Below are positions 44,394-55,100 of a stretch of 64,000 nt of DNA, one piece after another. Source of the DNA: Alphaproteobacteria bacterium (GTDB taxonomy: Bacteria; Pseudomonadota; Alphaproteobacteria; Micavibrionales; Micavibrionaceae); contig JAJRSA010000013.1 of the NCBI GenBank assembly GCA_024279035.1, positions 27,889 to 91,888 on the forward strand. The letters are read 5' to 3'. A program made the translations under genes and the position numbers. Below the pieces are notes generated by a model that ran no database searches, was not told the DNA's origin, and saw only the letters and a list, made by a program, of their open reading frames with translations. The stretch's first letter is position 1. Each line of letters begins with the position of its first letter.

Positions 44394-45925
44394 TAGCCTT
44401 CTACTTCTTTCGTGTAATCTGTGAAGACGCTGTAATGCGGGTCTTCGATGGTGTCCAGCTCAACCATATGGGAGGCTTTTTTAAGCAAGAGTTTACAATC
44501 TGCACTTAAATGCACAAGTTGGAGCTTTTTGCCGAGTGTATTGTATTTTTCACCCAACTCATCAATGGCATTCAACGCAGAGTGATCCCAGACTCTGGCG
44601 TTTTGAAAGTCTATGATGATGTGATCGGGATCCTCTTTAGGGGTAAATAAAGTCTGAAAGCTTTGGACGGAGCCAAAGAATAAAGGGCCGTGAAGGGAGT
44701 AGACTCGTGTGCCTTTCTCATCTTTCCCCGTTGTAATCCAGAGGTGATGCGCTGACTTCCAAGCAAAAACAAGGGCGGCTATAATAACGCCGACAATGAC
44801 TGCAATCGCAAGGTCTGTGGCGACGGTCACAGCGGTCACGGTGACAATTACAAAAACATCTTCTTTGGGGATCTTCCCAAATAGACGAATACTTCCCCAT
44901 GCAAATGTCCCAATGACCACCATCATCATGACTCCTGTCAACGCCGCAAGCGGTATAATCTCAATCAATCCTGAGGCAAAGAGAATAAAGACAAGGAGCG
45001 CGAGGGCTGCGGTAATGCCTGAGAGGCGTCCTCTCCCTCCTGAATTGATATTAATCATGGATTGCCCAATCATGGCACATCCGCCCATGCCACCAAAGAA
45101 TCCTGTGGCGAGGTTAGCTAGTCCTTGTCCAATACACTCTTTTCCCGTCCGTCCGCGTGTGTCCGTCATCTCATCAATTAAACGGAGGGTCAGAAGAGAT
45201 TCTATGAGGCCAATGAGTGCCAAAATAAGAGCATAAGGGAATATGATGCGTAGCGTTTCGAGATCAAAAGGCACGGCAGGTATATGAAAGCTTGGAAGAC
45301 TTCCTGCTACAGAGGCTAAATCCCCCACAGAGCGTGTATCCAAGTTAAAGCCAATGACAAGGCCTGAAACGACAAGAATAGCCACCAAAGGTGAGGGCAC
45401 AGCCTTTGTTAGTTTTGGAAATCCCCAGATAATCACCATGGTCAGGAGCGTTAATCCAACCATAAGTCCCATGGTTTGACCCTCCATCCATGTGCCATCA
45501 ATCTTGAACTGTCCCAACTGTGCCAAAAAGATCACAATCGCCAGCCCATTCACAAAGCCCAGCATCACAGGATACGGCACGAGACGGATGAATTTCCCAA
45601 GAGACAAGACTCCTGCTAAAAGCTGTAAAATTCCCATCAAGACAACCGTGGCAAAGAGATATTCCACACCGTGATCCGCAACAAGCGCCACCATCACAAC
45701 CGCCAATGCGCCTGTTGCACCCGAAATCATCCCAGAGCGCCCACCAAAGATCGCCGTAATCAATCCCACCATAAACGCCGCATATAGCCCCACCAATGGG
45801 GCCACGCCCGCCACAAACGCAAACGCAATCGCCTCAGGCACAAGCGCCAACGCCACTGTAATCCCAGAGAGAATATCCGCCTTCGGGTTTTCAGTCAGAT
45901 TAAAGCGTCGTACTAAACGAATCAT
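44393..45925 (-). CDS. SulP-family anion permease with STAS domain
   Basis: 510 aa. Ten or more membrane helices, with SulP signatures [20 protein letters not shown] near residue 27 and [20 protein letters not shown] near 265. A C-terminal STAS domain ([20 protein letters not shown]) starts near residue 430. It would take up sulfate, bicarbonate or another anion in exchange or symport; the substrate is unknown. It is upstream of the flavoprotein gene, overlapping by 1 bp. Confidence 0.9.
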   Translation of the reverse strand: MIRLVRRFNLTENPKADILSGITVALALVPEAIAFAFVAGVAPLVGLYAAFMVGLITAIFGGRSGMISGATGALAVVMVALVADHGVEYLFATVVLMGILQLLAGVLSLGKFIRLVPYPVMLGFVNGLAIVIFLAQLGQFKIDGTWMEGQTMGLMVGLTLLTMVIIWGFPKLTKAVPSPLVAILVVSGLVIGFNLDTRSVGDLASVAGSLPSFHIPAVPFDLETLRIIFPYALILALIGLIESLLTLRLIDEMTDTRGRTGKECIGQGLANLATGFFGGMGGCAMIGQSMININSGGRGRLSGITAALALLVFILFASGLIEIIPLAALTGVMMMVVIGTFAWGSIRLFGKIPKEDVFVIVTVTAVTVATDLAIAVIVGVIIAALVFAWKSAHHLWITTGKDEKGTRVYSLHGPLFFGSVQSFQTLFTPKEDPDHIIIDFQNARVWDHSALNAIDELGEKYNTLGKKLQLVHLSADCKLLLKKASHMVELDTIEDPHYSVFTDYTKEVEG

Positions 45926-46001
45926 AGGGAGTCCTTATATTTGGGAAGTTATAATGTCAGAGGAGTGTCTTATAGGGATATGGGACGTGTGTAAAGAATA
46001 A

Positions 46002-46685
46002 TCAAATCAACCCTTCACTCTTAAAGCTCGTATAGCCATTTTTTGAGATGATGACATGGTCGTGGATTCTGATGTCGAAAGGGGTGGCAGCGGTGATGAT
46101 ATCTTGGGTGAGGGCGATATCTGGCTGGCTGGGGGTAGAGTCTCCGCTGGGGTGGTTATGGACGAGAACGAGGGCTGTTGCGCCGACATTAAGCGCGCGT
46201 TTGATGATTTCACGGGGGTAGGCAGGCGTATGATCAATCGTGCCTGTTTGTTGAATTTCGTCGCCGATGAGCTCGTTTTTTTTGTTGAGAAAAAGGAGGC
46301 GGAATTGTTCTTGTGTATCTTGTGCCATCGAGGCATGGAGGTAGTCCATGAGGCGTGACCAAGAATTGAGGATGGGTCTATGCATCACGTCTTGTTTCAT
46401 CATCTTGAGCGAGGAGGCTTCAATCGTTTTGAGGGCAATGGCACTGTTTTCTGTGAGCCCAGCTCCTATGAGATCGGCAATCTCTGCATGCACCACGGCA
46501 GAAAAATTTCCAAATTTTTGGATAAGATCTTTGGCCAAAGGCTTAACATCTCGGCGGGGAATGACGGTAAACAAGATCAGTTCTAGGAGTTCATATTCTT
46601 GGAGAGCTTCGACACCTCCTTGGACAAAGCGTTGACGGAGGCGGTCTCTGTGCCCTGCATAATGAGGGGTGTCTTTACTCATCAT
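46002..46685 (-). CDS. radC: RadC-family JAB/MPN-domain protein
   Basis: About 227 aa from the ATG at 46685; a longer ORF start lies deep in the upstream gene. The helix-hairpin-helix-like N-terminal part (QEYELLELILFTVIPRRDVK) precedes the JAB domain with metal site HNHPSGDSTPSQPD. RadC's cellular role is unresolved despite its name. The start overlaps the stop of the methionine aminopeptidase gene. Confidence 0.9.
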   Translation of the reverse strand: MMSKDTPHYAGHRDRLRQRFVQGGVEALQEYELLELILFTVIPRRDVKPLAKDLIQKFGNFSAVVHAEIADLIGAGLTENSAIALKTIEASSLKMMKQDVMHRPILNSWSRLMDYLHASMAQDTQEQFRLLFLNKKNELIGDEIQQTGTIDHTPAYPREIIKRALNVGATALVLVHNHPSGDSTPSQPDIALTQDIITAATPFDIRIHDHVIISKNGYTSFKSEGLI

Positions 46686-47484
46686 AGGGCGGGCGAAACC
46701 ATCCTTTGGGAGACAGGGTAAAAATCTCAAACCCATCCTCAGTCACTGCTAAAGAATGCTCAAACTGTGCGGAGAGTTTTTTATCTTTGGTGACAGCTGT
46801 CCAGCCATCATCGAGCATTTTTGTTTTCCATGTGCCGACATTAATCATGGGCTCAATCGTAAAAAACATCCCCGGTTCAAAAATCGTGGTGGTGTACGGA
46901 TCATCATAATGAACAACGGAAGGCGCAGTATGAAAGACTTGTCCCAGCCCATGCCCACAAAAATCACGAACAACGCCAAAGCGCTCTTTTTCTGCCATCT
47001 CCTGAATAGCGCGCCCGACATTGCGGAGCTCTCCCCCCGGTTTGACCTGCTCGATCCCTGCCATCATGCAATCATAGGTCGTGGTAACAAGACGTTGCGC
47101 CATCACCGACTTTTTATCGCCGACAAAGAACATACGGCTTGTATCCCCGTGCCAACCATCCAAAATAACAGTCACATCAATATTAATAATATCCTCATTC
47201 ATGAGCTTTTTGTCACAGGGAATCCCGTGACACACAACATGATTGATGGAGGTACAAATAGACTTGGGGAAGCCTTTGTAGTTGAGGGGCGCGGGGATAG
47301 CCCCATTTTTGGTGATAAAATCGTAACAGAGCTTATCAAGCGCGTCTGTTGTAACACCCACTTGAACATGTGCGGTAATCATATCTAAGGTCTGTGCAGC
47401 GAGCTGTCCTGCGTTGCGCATCCCTTCAAAGCCCACTTGTCCATGGATAACGATGCCGTCCGCATTGGTATTGAGTGCAGTCAT
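46675..47484 (-). CDS. map: Type I methionine aminopeptidase
   Basis: 269 aa. Metal ligands are recognisable: the two Asp in INIDVTVILDGWHGDTSRMF, His in DFCGHGLGQVFH, Glu in FFTIEPMINVG, and Glu in SAQFEHSLAVT. It removes N-terminal Met from nascent proteins and is normally essential. AAAGGAAAG lies just upstream of the ATG. Followed in the same direction by radC, a common order. Confidence 0.95.
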   Translation of the reverse strand: MTALNTNADGIVIHGQVGFEGMRNAGQLAAQTLDMITAHVQVGVTTDALDKLCYDFITKNGAIPAPLNYKGFPKSICTSINHVVCHGIPCDKKLMNEDIINIDVTVILDGWHGDTSRMFFVGDKKSVMAQRLVTTTYDCMMAGIEQVKPGGELRNVGRAIQEMAEKERFGVVRDFCGHGLGQVFHTAPSVVHYDDPYTTTIFEPGMFFTIEPMINVGTWKTKMLDDGWTAVTKDKKLSAQFEHSLAVTEDGFEIFTLSPKGWFRPPYDE

Positions 47485-47512
47485 GTCTCTCTTTCTTTCC
47501 TTTAATTAAGGA

Positions 47513-47598
47513 TGGTGGCCCCACCGAGACTTGAACTCGGACGCCACAAGGGCGCACGATTTTAAGTCGTGTGCGTCTACCAATTCCGCCATGGGGCC
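47513..47598 (-). tRNA. tRNA-Leu (anticodon TAA)
   Basis: 86 nt including an encoded CCA. Acceptor GGCCCCA/TGGGGCC, D arm with GCGGAATTGGTAGACGC, anticodon stem ACGAC-TTAAAAT-CGT with anticodon TAA, a long variable arm typical of tRNA-Leu, and a T arm CCGAG-TTCAAGT-CTCGG. It reads toward map. Confidence 0.95.
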
Positions 47599-47647
47599 AC
47601 GCAAGGATAATGTTTATAAGAAGTCGGCCTGTGAGGCAAGAGAGAAA

Positions 47648-48007
47648 TTAGAAACAATTTTCAATCTGAGCGAGAAAATCTTTCCCTTTTTGTGTCAAGG
47701 TCAGTTCTTTTTTACGACGCTCTGTTTTGGAGGTTGTTACTTTAATAAGGTGGTATGGTCGCCCATTGGCACGATGCTCTGAGAGTGCGCCTACAATACG
47801 AGAGACAGTAGAGAGTGTTAAGTTTGTTTTCCCCGCTAACTGAGTTAAAGACAAACCCGGATGTAAAGAAATAATCCCGAGGGAGATAGCATGTTGAATA
47901 GGAAACTCAGAGTCCAATGATCTCAAAAGCTCCATCGTCTCAATAAAGGATTTAATCTGTGCCTGATCGTGTGCCTCTGGTGGCCGTGTGTTTTCTGCTG
48001 TACCCAT
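47648..48007 (-). CDS. MarR-like winged-helix regulator
   Basis: 119 aa. The central HTH (LSLTQLAGKTNLTLSTVSRI) and wing (YHLIKVTTSKTERRKKELTL, then TQKGKDFL) are of the MarR type. Slightly short for the family. The ligand and targets are unknown. The upstream 250 bp (48008-48260) have no convincing gene. Confidence 0.75.
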   Translation of the reverse strand: MGTAENTRPPEAHDQAQIKSFIETMELLRSLDSEFPIQHAISLGIISLHPGLSLTQLAGKTNLTLSTVSRIVGALSEHRANGRPYHLIKVTTSKTERRKKELTLTQKGKDFLAQIENCF

Positions 48008-48260
48008 TTTTTTTCTCTCTTTGCAGTGCAGATCTTGGAGTCCATATAAGTCTTACATATGGAATATCAAGGATCATTTCATTTTCATATTTTTTCGCAG
48101 AGTATATCCGAAAAGAAGTATTGTCCATATGAAAATCAATAAAAAGAGCAAAAAGCCCAAAAGGCCGTAAATAGAGGTGCATGTATTTCCCTTCCCCAAG
48201 TAGAACTTTATTTGCATAATATTTTAACATGTGGTGTCTGTAGAGCGCTATGTTATAGAT

Positions 48261-48902
48261 CTAATACTCTATAAAAGAACGATTCTTTGACAGTTTTATG
48301 AGATCGTTATAAAAGACAACAAGGTCGCTTTTATTCTCAGATGCGTGTTGAGATAGTTCTAGCTCTTCGTAAGAAAACATATCGTGTTCTATGAGGATAT
48401 GATCATCCAGAACGTTAATGTCATGGGCACTATTTGTGATATGTATGGGGACGTTTTGCATCGAATAGGCGATTTTTTCATATAAAAAATGAACATTCTG
48501 CATGGATTTAACAGCGCGAAAGACGATGGAAAACAGAGAAGAGCCTGCAAAAGTGCTGCCGTCAATCTGACTTTCTGAAAAATCTGTGGCGCCAAATTGA
48601 CTGTTGATGAATGTGCATGCTTTTAAAGAAGAATAGGCGATACAGGTATTATAGAGCTGTGTCTGAGAAAAATCTGTGTGGTCGAAAATGGCTTCGCTCA
48701 TGTTAGCGCCTGTTAAATCGGCATTGACCAGACAGGCGTGCCTCATGATCACAGTATCAAAATTGATATTTCTTAGATCTTTGTTCTTAAGATTGATCTG
48801 ATCAAGAATGACTCCCTCTTCTATGGCATTTTCAAGTGTGGTTTGTAGTGTCTCATTGGAAGACTCATACAAGAGTGCTCCGTCTTTTGTGTATAAATTC
48901 AT
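48261..48902 (-). CDS. Pentapeptide-repeat protein
   Basis: 213 aa from the ATG at 48902; a longer start has no better ribosome site. The middle part has pentapeptide repeats of A(D/N)LxX type (LVNADLTGANMSEAIFDHTD, then FSQTQLYN and FGATDFSESQ). These form a right-handed beta helix; some mimic DNA and protect gyrase, but no such role can be inferred here. Confidence 0.75.
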   Translation of the reverse strand: MNLYTKDGALLYESSNETLQTTLENAIEEGVILDQINLKNKDLRNINFDTVIMRHACLVNADLTGANMSEAIFDHTDFSQTQLYNTCIAYSSLKACTFINSQFGATDFSESQIDGSTFAGSSLFSIVFRAVKSMQNVHFLYEKIAYSMQNVPIHITNSAHDINVLDDHILIEHDMFSYEELELSQHASENKSDLVVFYNDLIKLSKNRSFIEY

Positions 48903-49056
48903 AACTATATTTCCCCAACATTGTTGTTCACTTTTATTATTGTTTAATGTCAACTATACCGTTCATAAGATATTTTACGAGACCTTGTCAAGAATTTTAT
49001 GTCATGTGGATAGTTTTTAGCTTGTACCTCTAGGCTCCTTTTCCTATGGTGCGCCT

Positions 49057-50952
49057 ATGACTTCCAGACACACGACACAGCCCTCCTTGCCTCAAGGCGT
49101 TCGTCATGTCCTTGATTGTGCACAGCATTTACCTGATACTCCAGGGGTCTACAGGATGTTAGATCGGCATGATACGGTGTTATATGTCGGCAAAGCAAAA
49201 AGACTTAAAAGGCGTGTCTTGAGCTATACGAAAATAGAGGCTTTGCCCCTGCGGTTAAAGCGTATGGTCTCTGAAACAGTGCAACTGGAGGTTGTGAATA
49301 CGCATACGGAAGTCGAGGCGCTTTTGTTGGAAAGTAACCTGATCAAAAGGCTGAAGCCACGCTATAATATTTTGCTACGAGATGATAAGACATTTCCACA
49401 TCTCTATCTGGATGATCATCATGATTTCCCGCGATTGGACAAGCACAGAGGCGCTCAAAAAGAGACAGGGACATATTACGGCCCTTTTGCCTCAATAGGC
49501 GCCGTCAATCGTACGATGGCCATTCTACAAAAAGCTTTCTTACTGAGAAATTGTTCAGACCGTGAGTTTGCACAGCGAACTCGCCCTTGCCTGCAATATC
49601 ATATCAAACGCTGTACAGCACCGTGTATGGGCTATGTCTCTCAAGAAGGCTATGCGGATCAGATCAATGACCTTAAGCCTTTTTTGGAAGGAAAAAGTAC
49701 GGAAGTGAAGCAGCGCCTGCAAGCAGAAATGGTGAAGGCTAGTGAGGCACAAGACTATGAACGCGCGGCCCTCTTTAGAGATCGTATTCAGGCCATCTCT
49801 CTTCTACAGAGTAAGCAGGATATTAATATAGAGACCATAAAAGATGCTGATGTCGTGGCGTGTGTTCAAGGTCAAGGACGACATAAGGGGCGAAGCTGTG
49901 TCCAGATCTTCTTTTTCCGAGGGGGGCAGAATTTTGGAAATCGAAGCTATTTCCCCAAACATGGGGATGATGTGAAGTCTTCAGAGATATTGAGTGTCTT
50001 CCTTGCTCAGTTTTATACCTCCAAGCCTATTCCAAAACAGATATTCTTGAATCAGACCCTTGCTGATCAAGAGCTATTATCCAGTGCTTTATCCACGTGT
50101 GCCAACACAAAGATAGAGATTTCTGTCCCCCAAAGAGGGGACAAAAAGAATGTCATCGCCTTTGCTGAAGAGAATGCCCGTAAAGCTTTGCAAAGACATT
50201 GTGCGCTCCAAGATAAGGATGAGCACGCCTTGGACTCTTTGGTCACACTTTTTGATCTTGACCAAATCCCAGAGCGCATTGAAATCTATGATAATAGCCA
50301 CACGGGCGGGACAAATATGGTGGGGGCGATGGTTGTCGCCACGCCCGAGGGCTTCCAGAAAAGCTCCTATCGTCAGTTTAATATCAGGCAGGCCTCTGCC
50401 TCAGATGATTATGGGATGATGCGAGAGGTTATAGCGCGGCGGTTTAAAAATGCCAGTGTGACAAATACAAGCGTGATGGAAGAACAGTTTCCAGATCTTT
50501 TGCTTATTGATGGCGGACAAGGACAGTTAAGTGCTGTGCAGAAAATACTCTCAGAGCTTGGTTTATTTGAGAATATGTGTGTGGTTGCAATTTCTAAAGG
50601 CCCTGACCGTTATGCAGGGCGCGAAGAATTTCATCGGAACGGGCATCGTTCTTTTACCCTTCCTGTCAATGATTCCACTCTTCATTATCTCCAAAGGTTA
50701 CGAGACGAAGCGCATCGATTTGCGATTGGCGTTCATCGCAATAAGAGAAAAAAGAAAGCGGTGATCTCTGCTCTTGATTCTATAGAGGGCATCGGCGCCA
50801 AGAAGAAGAAATCTTTACTCCATCATTTCGGCACAGTGAAGGCGATCGAGAATGCAGGCATTGAGGATTTAAAGTGTGTGGAGGGTGTATCCACACGATT
50901 GGCCACAAAAATTTATGATTATTTTCATGAGGATATACATAGTCGTTTGTAA
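49057..50952 (+). CDS. uvrC: Excinuclease ABC subunit C
   Basis: 631 aa, normal length. The N-terminal GIY-YIG nuclease (TPGVYRMLDRHDTVLYVGKA), a UVR motif (EAQDYERAALFRDRIQAISL), the RNase H-like C-terminal nuclease (IEIYDNSHTGGTNMVGAMVV, then DLLLIDGGQGQLSAV) and a C-terminal helix-hairpin-helix pair are all present. It makes both incisions in nucleotide excision repair. The last codons (CGT TTG TAA) lie inside a mobile palindromic repeat. Confidence 0.96.
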   Translation: MTSRHTTQPSLPQGVRHVLDCAQHLPDTPGVYRMLDRHDTVLYVGKAKRLKRRVLSYTKIEALPLRLKRMVSETVQLEVVNTHTEVEALLLESNLIKRLKPRYNILLRDDKTFPHLYLDDHHDFPRLDKHRGAQKETGTYYGPFASIGAVNRTMAILQKAFLLRNCSDREFAQRTRPCLQYHIKRCTAPCMGYVSQEGYADQINDLKPFLEGKSTEVKQRLQAEMVKASEAQDYERAALFRDRIQAISLLQSKQDINIETIKDADVVACVQGQGRHKGRSCVQIFFFRGGQNFGNRSYFPKHGDDVKSSEILSVFLAQFYTSKPIPKQIFLNQTLADQELLSSALSTCANTKIEISVPQRGDKKNVIAFAEENARKALQRHCALQDKDEHALDSLVTLFDLDQIPERIEIYDNSHTGGTNMVGAMVVATPEGFQKSSYRQFNIRQASASDDYGMMREVIARRFKNASVTNTSVMEEQFPDLLLIDGGQGQLSAVQKILSELGLFENMCVVAISKGPDRYAGREEFHRNGHRSFTLPVNDSTLHYLQRLRDEAHRFAIGVHRNKRKKKAVISALDSIEGIGAKKKKSLLHHFGTVKAIENAGIEDLKCVEGVSTRLATKIYDYFHEDIHSRL

Positions 50953-51024
50953 TAAGGATATTACAAACTGCGTTCAAACGCCACGCAGGCTTCGGGCAAA
51001 GCCCGCTTCGCCGTCGCTCGTTGT
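50945..51024 (+). repeat. Palindromic repeat overlapping the end of uvrC
   Basis: 80 bp beginning GTTTGTAATAAGGATATTAC and ending GCTCGTTGT, about 90% identical to the copy inside the flavoprotein gene (there 78 bp, opposite strand). It supplies the uvrC stop codon. A separate 14-bp-stem palindrome follows at 51061. Confidence 0.8.
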
Positions 51025-51060
51025 AATGTGTATTAAGAAGACAACGCATTGACTGTGCTC

Positions 51061-51096
51061 TCCTGTCATCCTGAAACAAGTTCAGGATGACAGGAC
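51061..51096. repeat. Palindromic interspersed repeat (GTCATCCTGAA type)
   Basis: A perfect stem CCTGTCATCCTGAA/TTCAGGATGACAGG with a 5-nt loop. The same core (GTCATCCTGAAACAAG..) occurs as a longer 26-bp stem at 63101-63169 and in degraded form near 57632-57658. Such repeats are widespread in alphaproteobacterial genomes and may act as terminators or mobile non-coding repeats. Confidence 0.75.
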
Positions 51097-51212
51097 GTGG
51101 GAAGAGGTAGCTTAAGATTCTTGTGTATTTTTTTGAAAAGGGCTTGCGAAAATTTAAGGGCGTATGCTAGTGTGCCCTTAATCATTTATTAGAGCAGAAG
51201 AGGAAGGTTCAC

Positions 51213-51974
51213 ATGTTCCATAGACCAAAACAAGAAACACAAAACGAAACGACCAGTTCTGAAACAAGAACGCCCCCAGTATCAGGATCATCTTCCTCAT
51301 CTGTGCCCTCCTCAGTCTCTGTTGCGGCAAGTAACGCAGACTCAAGTGAACGCAGTAAATTACCTACCTCAACCCCTCTTAAACCTCAAACACAAAAGGA
51401 CACAACGGCCATGACAACAGATCAGGACAATAAAGCAACAGATACATCTTCTTCTAAATCTGTTGATATTCCTCAGACGACTGCGTCAAGTCCATTCCAA
51501 CGTCCTTCCCCAACACCAGCCAAGACATATGGAACATACAACCCTACACCCTATGGAACGCCTGCGACCCCTTCTCTTGGAGCAGGGTCAGGCAATGACC
51601 GTCGTCTTGTGATAGGTCAAGGCATTACAATGTCTGGAGAAATTGAGTCCTGTGACCATCTTCTCGTTGAAGGAAGTGTAGAGGCGGCCCTTAAAGGCGC
51701 GAAGGTTCTTGAAATTTCAGAAACAGGTAAATTTTACGGGACTGTTGAAATCGAAGAAGCGACAATTTCAGGTCAATTTGAAGGTGAAATCTATGTGAGC
51801 GGGCGGTTGACGGTGGCTTCAACAGGGATTATCACAGGCTCTATTGCCTATGGCGAGCTTCAAATTGAAGCAGGGGCTACCATTGATGGAAAGCTTGCCC
51901 CTCTTGTGGCCAAGGCGAGTGCCAAAAAAGGAAAATCTAAGAAAACAGAGACAGAGCTTCCTCTCGCAAGTTAG
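51213..51974 (+). CDS. Bactofilin (polymer-forming cytoskeletal protein)
   Basis: 253 aa. A Ser/Thr/Pro-rich N-terminal ~130 residues (disordered) precedes the bactofilin beta-helix domain (GQGITMSGEIESCDHLLVEG, VEIEEATISGQFEGEIYVSG). Bactofilins form filaments that localise cell-wall or stalk enzymes. GGAAGG precedes the ATG. A strong terminator follows. No partner (such as an M23 peptidase) is adjacent. Confidence 0.92.
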   Translation: MFHRPKQETQNETTSSETRTPPVSGSSSSSVPSSVSVAASNADSSERSKLPTSTPLKPQTQKDTTAMTTDQDNKATDTSSSKSVDIPQTTASSPFQRPSPTPAKTYGTYNPTPYGTPATPSLGAGSGNDRRLVIGQGITMSGEIESCDHLLVEGSVEAALKGAKVLEISETGKFYGTVEIEEATISGQFEGEIYVSGRLTVASTGIITGSIAYGELQIEAGATIDGKLAPLVAKASAKKGKSKKTETELPLAS

Positions 51975-52000
51975 TCTTTCCCCTTAAAAGAATAGATAGA

Positions 52001-52029
52001 AAAGGCTCAAGGTTTCCTGAGCCTTTTTT
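52001..52029 (+). terminator. Rho-independent terminator after bactofilin gene
   Basis: Stem AAAGGCTCA/TGAGCCTTT with an 8-nt loop followed by a T run, 27 bp after the bactofilin stop codon. Confidence 0.88.
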
Positions 52030-52176
52030 GTATCTTGAATACGTTAGAGTTGTTTTAAAAATTTCCAGATTTTAAAGCTTAAATTGTTTAATGTTTATTA
52101 ATTAAAACCTGATAGACTACCTAATGTGGGTGGAAGCTTATTCTTTGTACTCTCAGGCATTAAAAGGGGAAAAATT

Positions 52177-55100
52177 GTGGAAAATCATGTTAAATATCAA
52201 CGGGGTAATGTATTTTTTGCTCTGTTTGGCGCTGTGGCTTTTATTGGTGTTTTAGGGGCAGCAACCATGAGCTTTATGAAGGGGCCTTTGAAAACATCGG
52301 TGACCTTATCACGCATGTCTGTGGCACAAACCCAAATGCAGGTGGCCTCACAAATGGCCGTGTTGCAAGCCTCTTCTCAAACGGATTCTGGGGATTGTGA
52401 TGTAGATGGATTTGTTGAGCCTATGGAGTTTAAAGTTCAAGGGACAGCGTCTTTAAAGCCTGTTGGGGGAGGAAATATTCCTAATTCTCTTGGGGCGAGC
52501 AAGAAAGATCCGTGGGGACAGCTTTATGGATATTGTGTCTGGAATAGCGGATCGAATGTGGCCATTTATCCTGCGGTGGGGAGTAATGTGGCGTGTGATG
52601 ATGATTCGTCTACAGCAGAAGATCGTATAGAAGGATCTCCTAATGATTATGATGTCGTTCTCGCTATTATTTCTGCAGGGCCTGATCGTACATTCCAAAC
52701 AACATGTCAAGATTTTGATACAGCCGATGATAATGACAATCTCGTTTTGGGGGATCCTGGGGATACTGAAATGATATTTAAAACAGCGGGGAGTGACGAT
52801 GTCATCCTCGCCTATACCTATGCAGAGGCCGCAACTGTTGGAGGTGGAGGGCTTTGGTCTATTAAATCTTCAAACCCAGGGACGGCCACGATTTCAAAAG
52901 CGATTGAATTTACAGGTGGATTAACGATGGGAAATGAAACGGCTGTGACGGTATGTGATGCCACAACGGCTAATTCCATGCGTTATAATGCCTTTGGCAC
53001 AGAGATTGAAGTGTGTGATGGGTCTTCTTGGGGCTCGCTTTCAGGCGGTCTTTTTGAACTCAATTCTGGTGTCGTTCGCAATTCTGGAGATGAGACGACA
53101 GAAGATTTTGTCTTTGGATCCCCACAATTGGATGATGATGGTGATGTCAATCATGATACTCGTATGTTCTTCGATAAATCGTTAGGTGCTTTTCGAGCTG
53201 GAGAGGTCACTGGTACACAGTGGGACTCTACGAATTTAGGGCAGAACAGTACGGCAATGGGGAGAAACACAACAGCGAGTGGATATTCTTCAACGGCAAT
53301 GGGGTCTAACACAACAGCGGGTGGATTTATTTCTACGGCAATCGGGTCTTCCACAACAGCGGGTGGACAGTATTCTACGGCAATGGGGAGGCTCACAACA
53401 GCGATTGGACAGTCGTCTACGGCAATGGGGGAGGGCACATCAGCGAATTCATTCTATTCTGTGGCAATGGGGGGGTTCACAACAGCGAGTGCATCCTATT
53501 CTACGGCAATGGGGTCTAACACAACAGCGAGTGGACAGTATTCTACGGCAATGGGGCGTGACACAGTAGCGAGTGGATCTAATTCTACGGCAATGGGGCG
53601 TGACACAGTAGCGAGTGGAACTTATTCTACGGCGATGGGGAGGCTCACAACAGCGAGTGGACTTGATTCTACGGCGATGGGGTTTAACACAACAGCTACA
53701 ACCTATTCTACGGCAATGGGGTATGGCACAGCAGCGAGTGCAGGCTATTCTACGGCAATGGGGCTTAACACAACAGCGAGTGGACAGTATTCTACGGCAA
53801 TGGGGAATGGCACAACAGCGAGTGGAGATTATTCTGTGGCAATGGGGAATACCACATCAGCGGTTGGACGGTATTCTACGGCAATGGGGAGAAACACAGT
53901 AACGAATGGATGGTATTCTACGGCAATGGGACGTTCCACAGCAGCGAGTGGAACTATTTCTACGGCAATGGGGAGGAACACCATAGCGAGTGGAGATACT
54001 TCTACGGCAATGGGGTTTTTCACAGTAGCGGGTGGAATTTATTCTACGGCAATGGGACGTACCACAACAGCGAGTGGACATTATTCTACGGCGATGGGGT
54101 ATGACACAACAGCGGTTGGATGGTATTCTACGGCGATGGGGCTTAACACAACAGCGAGTGGACTTTATTCTACGGCAATGGGGAATGGCACAGCAGCGGA
54201 TGGAGATACTTCTACGGCAATGGGGTATTCCACAACAGCGAGTGGAATTTATTCTACGGCAATGGGGTATTCCACAACAGCGAGTGGACCTTATTCTACG
54301 GCAATGGGGAATTTATCAACAGCGATTGGAAATAGTTCTACGGCGATGGGGGGAGTAGCAACAGCGAGTGGAGCTTCTTCTGTGGCAATAGGGACTTACA
54401 CAACAGCGAGTGGACTTAGGTCTCTGGCAATGGGGTATTCCACAACAGCGAGTGGAATTTATTCTACGGCAATGGGGCGTGAGGTTACCGCTATGGGGGA
54501 GGGCTCTTTTGCAATAGGGCTGAATAGTTTTCTAGAGACGATCACACTGCCCCCAGTTGTAACGGGGAATAAGTCCTTTGGAATCTTTATGGGTGATCAG
54601 GATGGAGGTATTCTTGTATCAGCGTCTAATACGCTGGGTTTGTTTGGTGGTACTATGGTGATTGACCCTGCTGTGCCTGCAACGCAATTGAGTGCTCGAG
54701 GGGTGCTGGATATGGGTGCAGCAACGGATGCTGTTGTCTTCCCGTCTGGGACGACAGCCCAGCGGCCAACGGCCGTGGCGGGGATGATTCGCTATTGTAC
54801 ATCGGGGGCGAGTTGCCCTGGGGGGACGAACGGATTTGAGGTTTATAACGGGGCATGGGTTGATATGGGGGCTGCAGGGGCGTCAGATATTCGTCTGAAA
54901 ACAAAGCTCGAGACGCTTGATCCTGTTTCTGTTCTTGACCGCTTATCTCAAGTACAGGGCTATGCGTATGAGTTTAAAAGTAGCCCTGGTCTGACTCATT
55001 ATGGCGTTATTGCGCAGGAGTTAGAGAAAATTTATCCTGAATTGGTGTACCAGCCTGACAATAAAGAAGAAATGAAATCTGTACGCTATATTGAGTTTAC

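Noticed and set aside
47952..48230. 92-codon minus-strand ORF upstream of the MarR-like gene
   Set aside because: Overlaps the MarR-like gene start, no good ribosome site, no recognisable pattern; the region looks intergenic.
51061..51096. Possible single CRISPR repeat
   Set aside because: Only one palindrome at this place with no regularly spaced copies; it belongs to the interspersed palindrome family also seen at 63101.
53151..54358. Many long antisense and off-frame ORFs across the adhesin repeats
   Set aside because: They are shadows of the 42-bp tandem repeats, which stay open in several frames because the period is a multiple of three; they repeat with the same period and have no ribosome sites.
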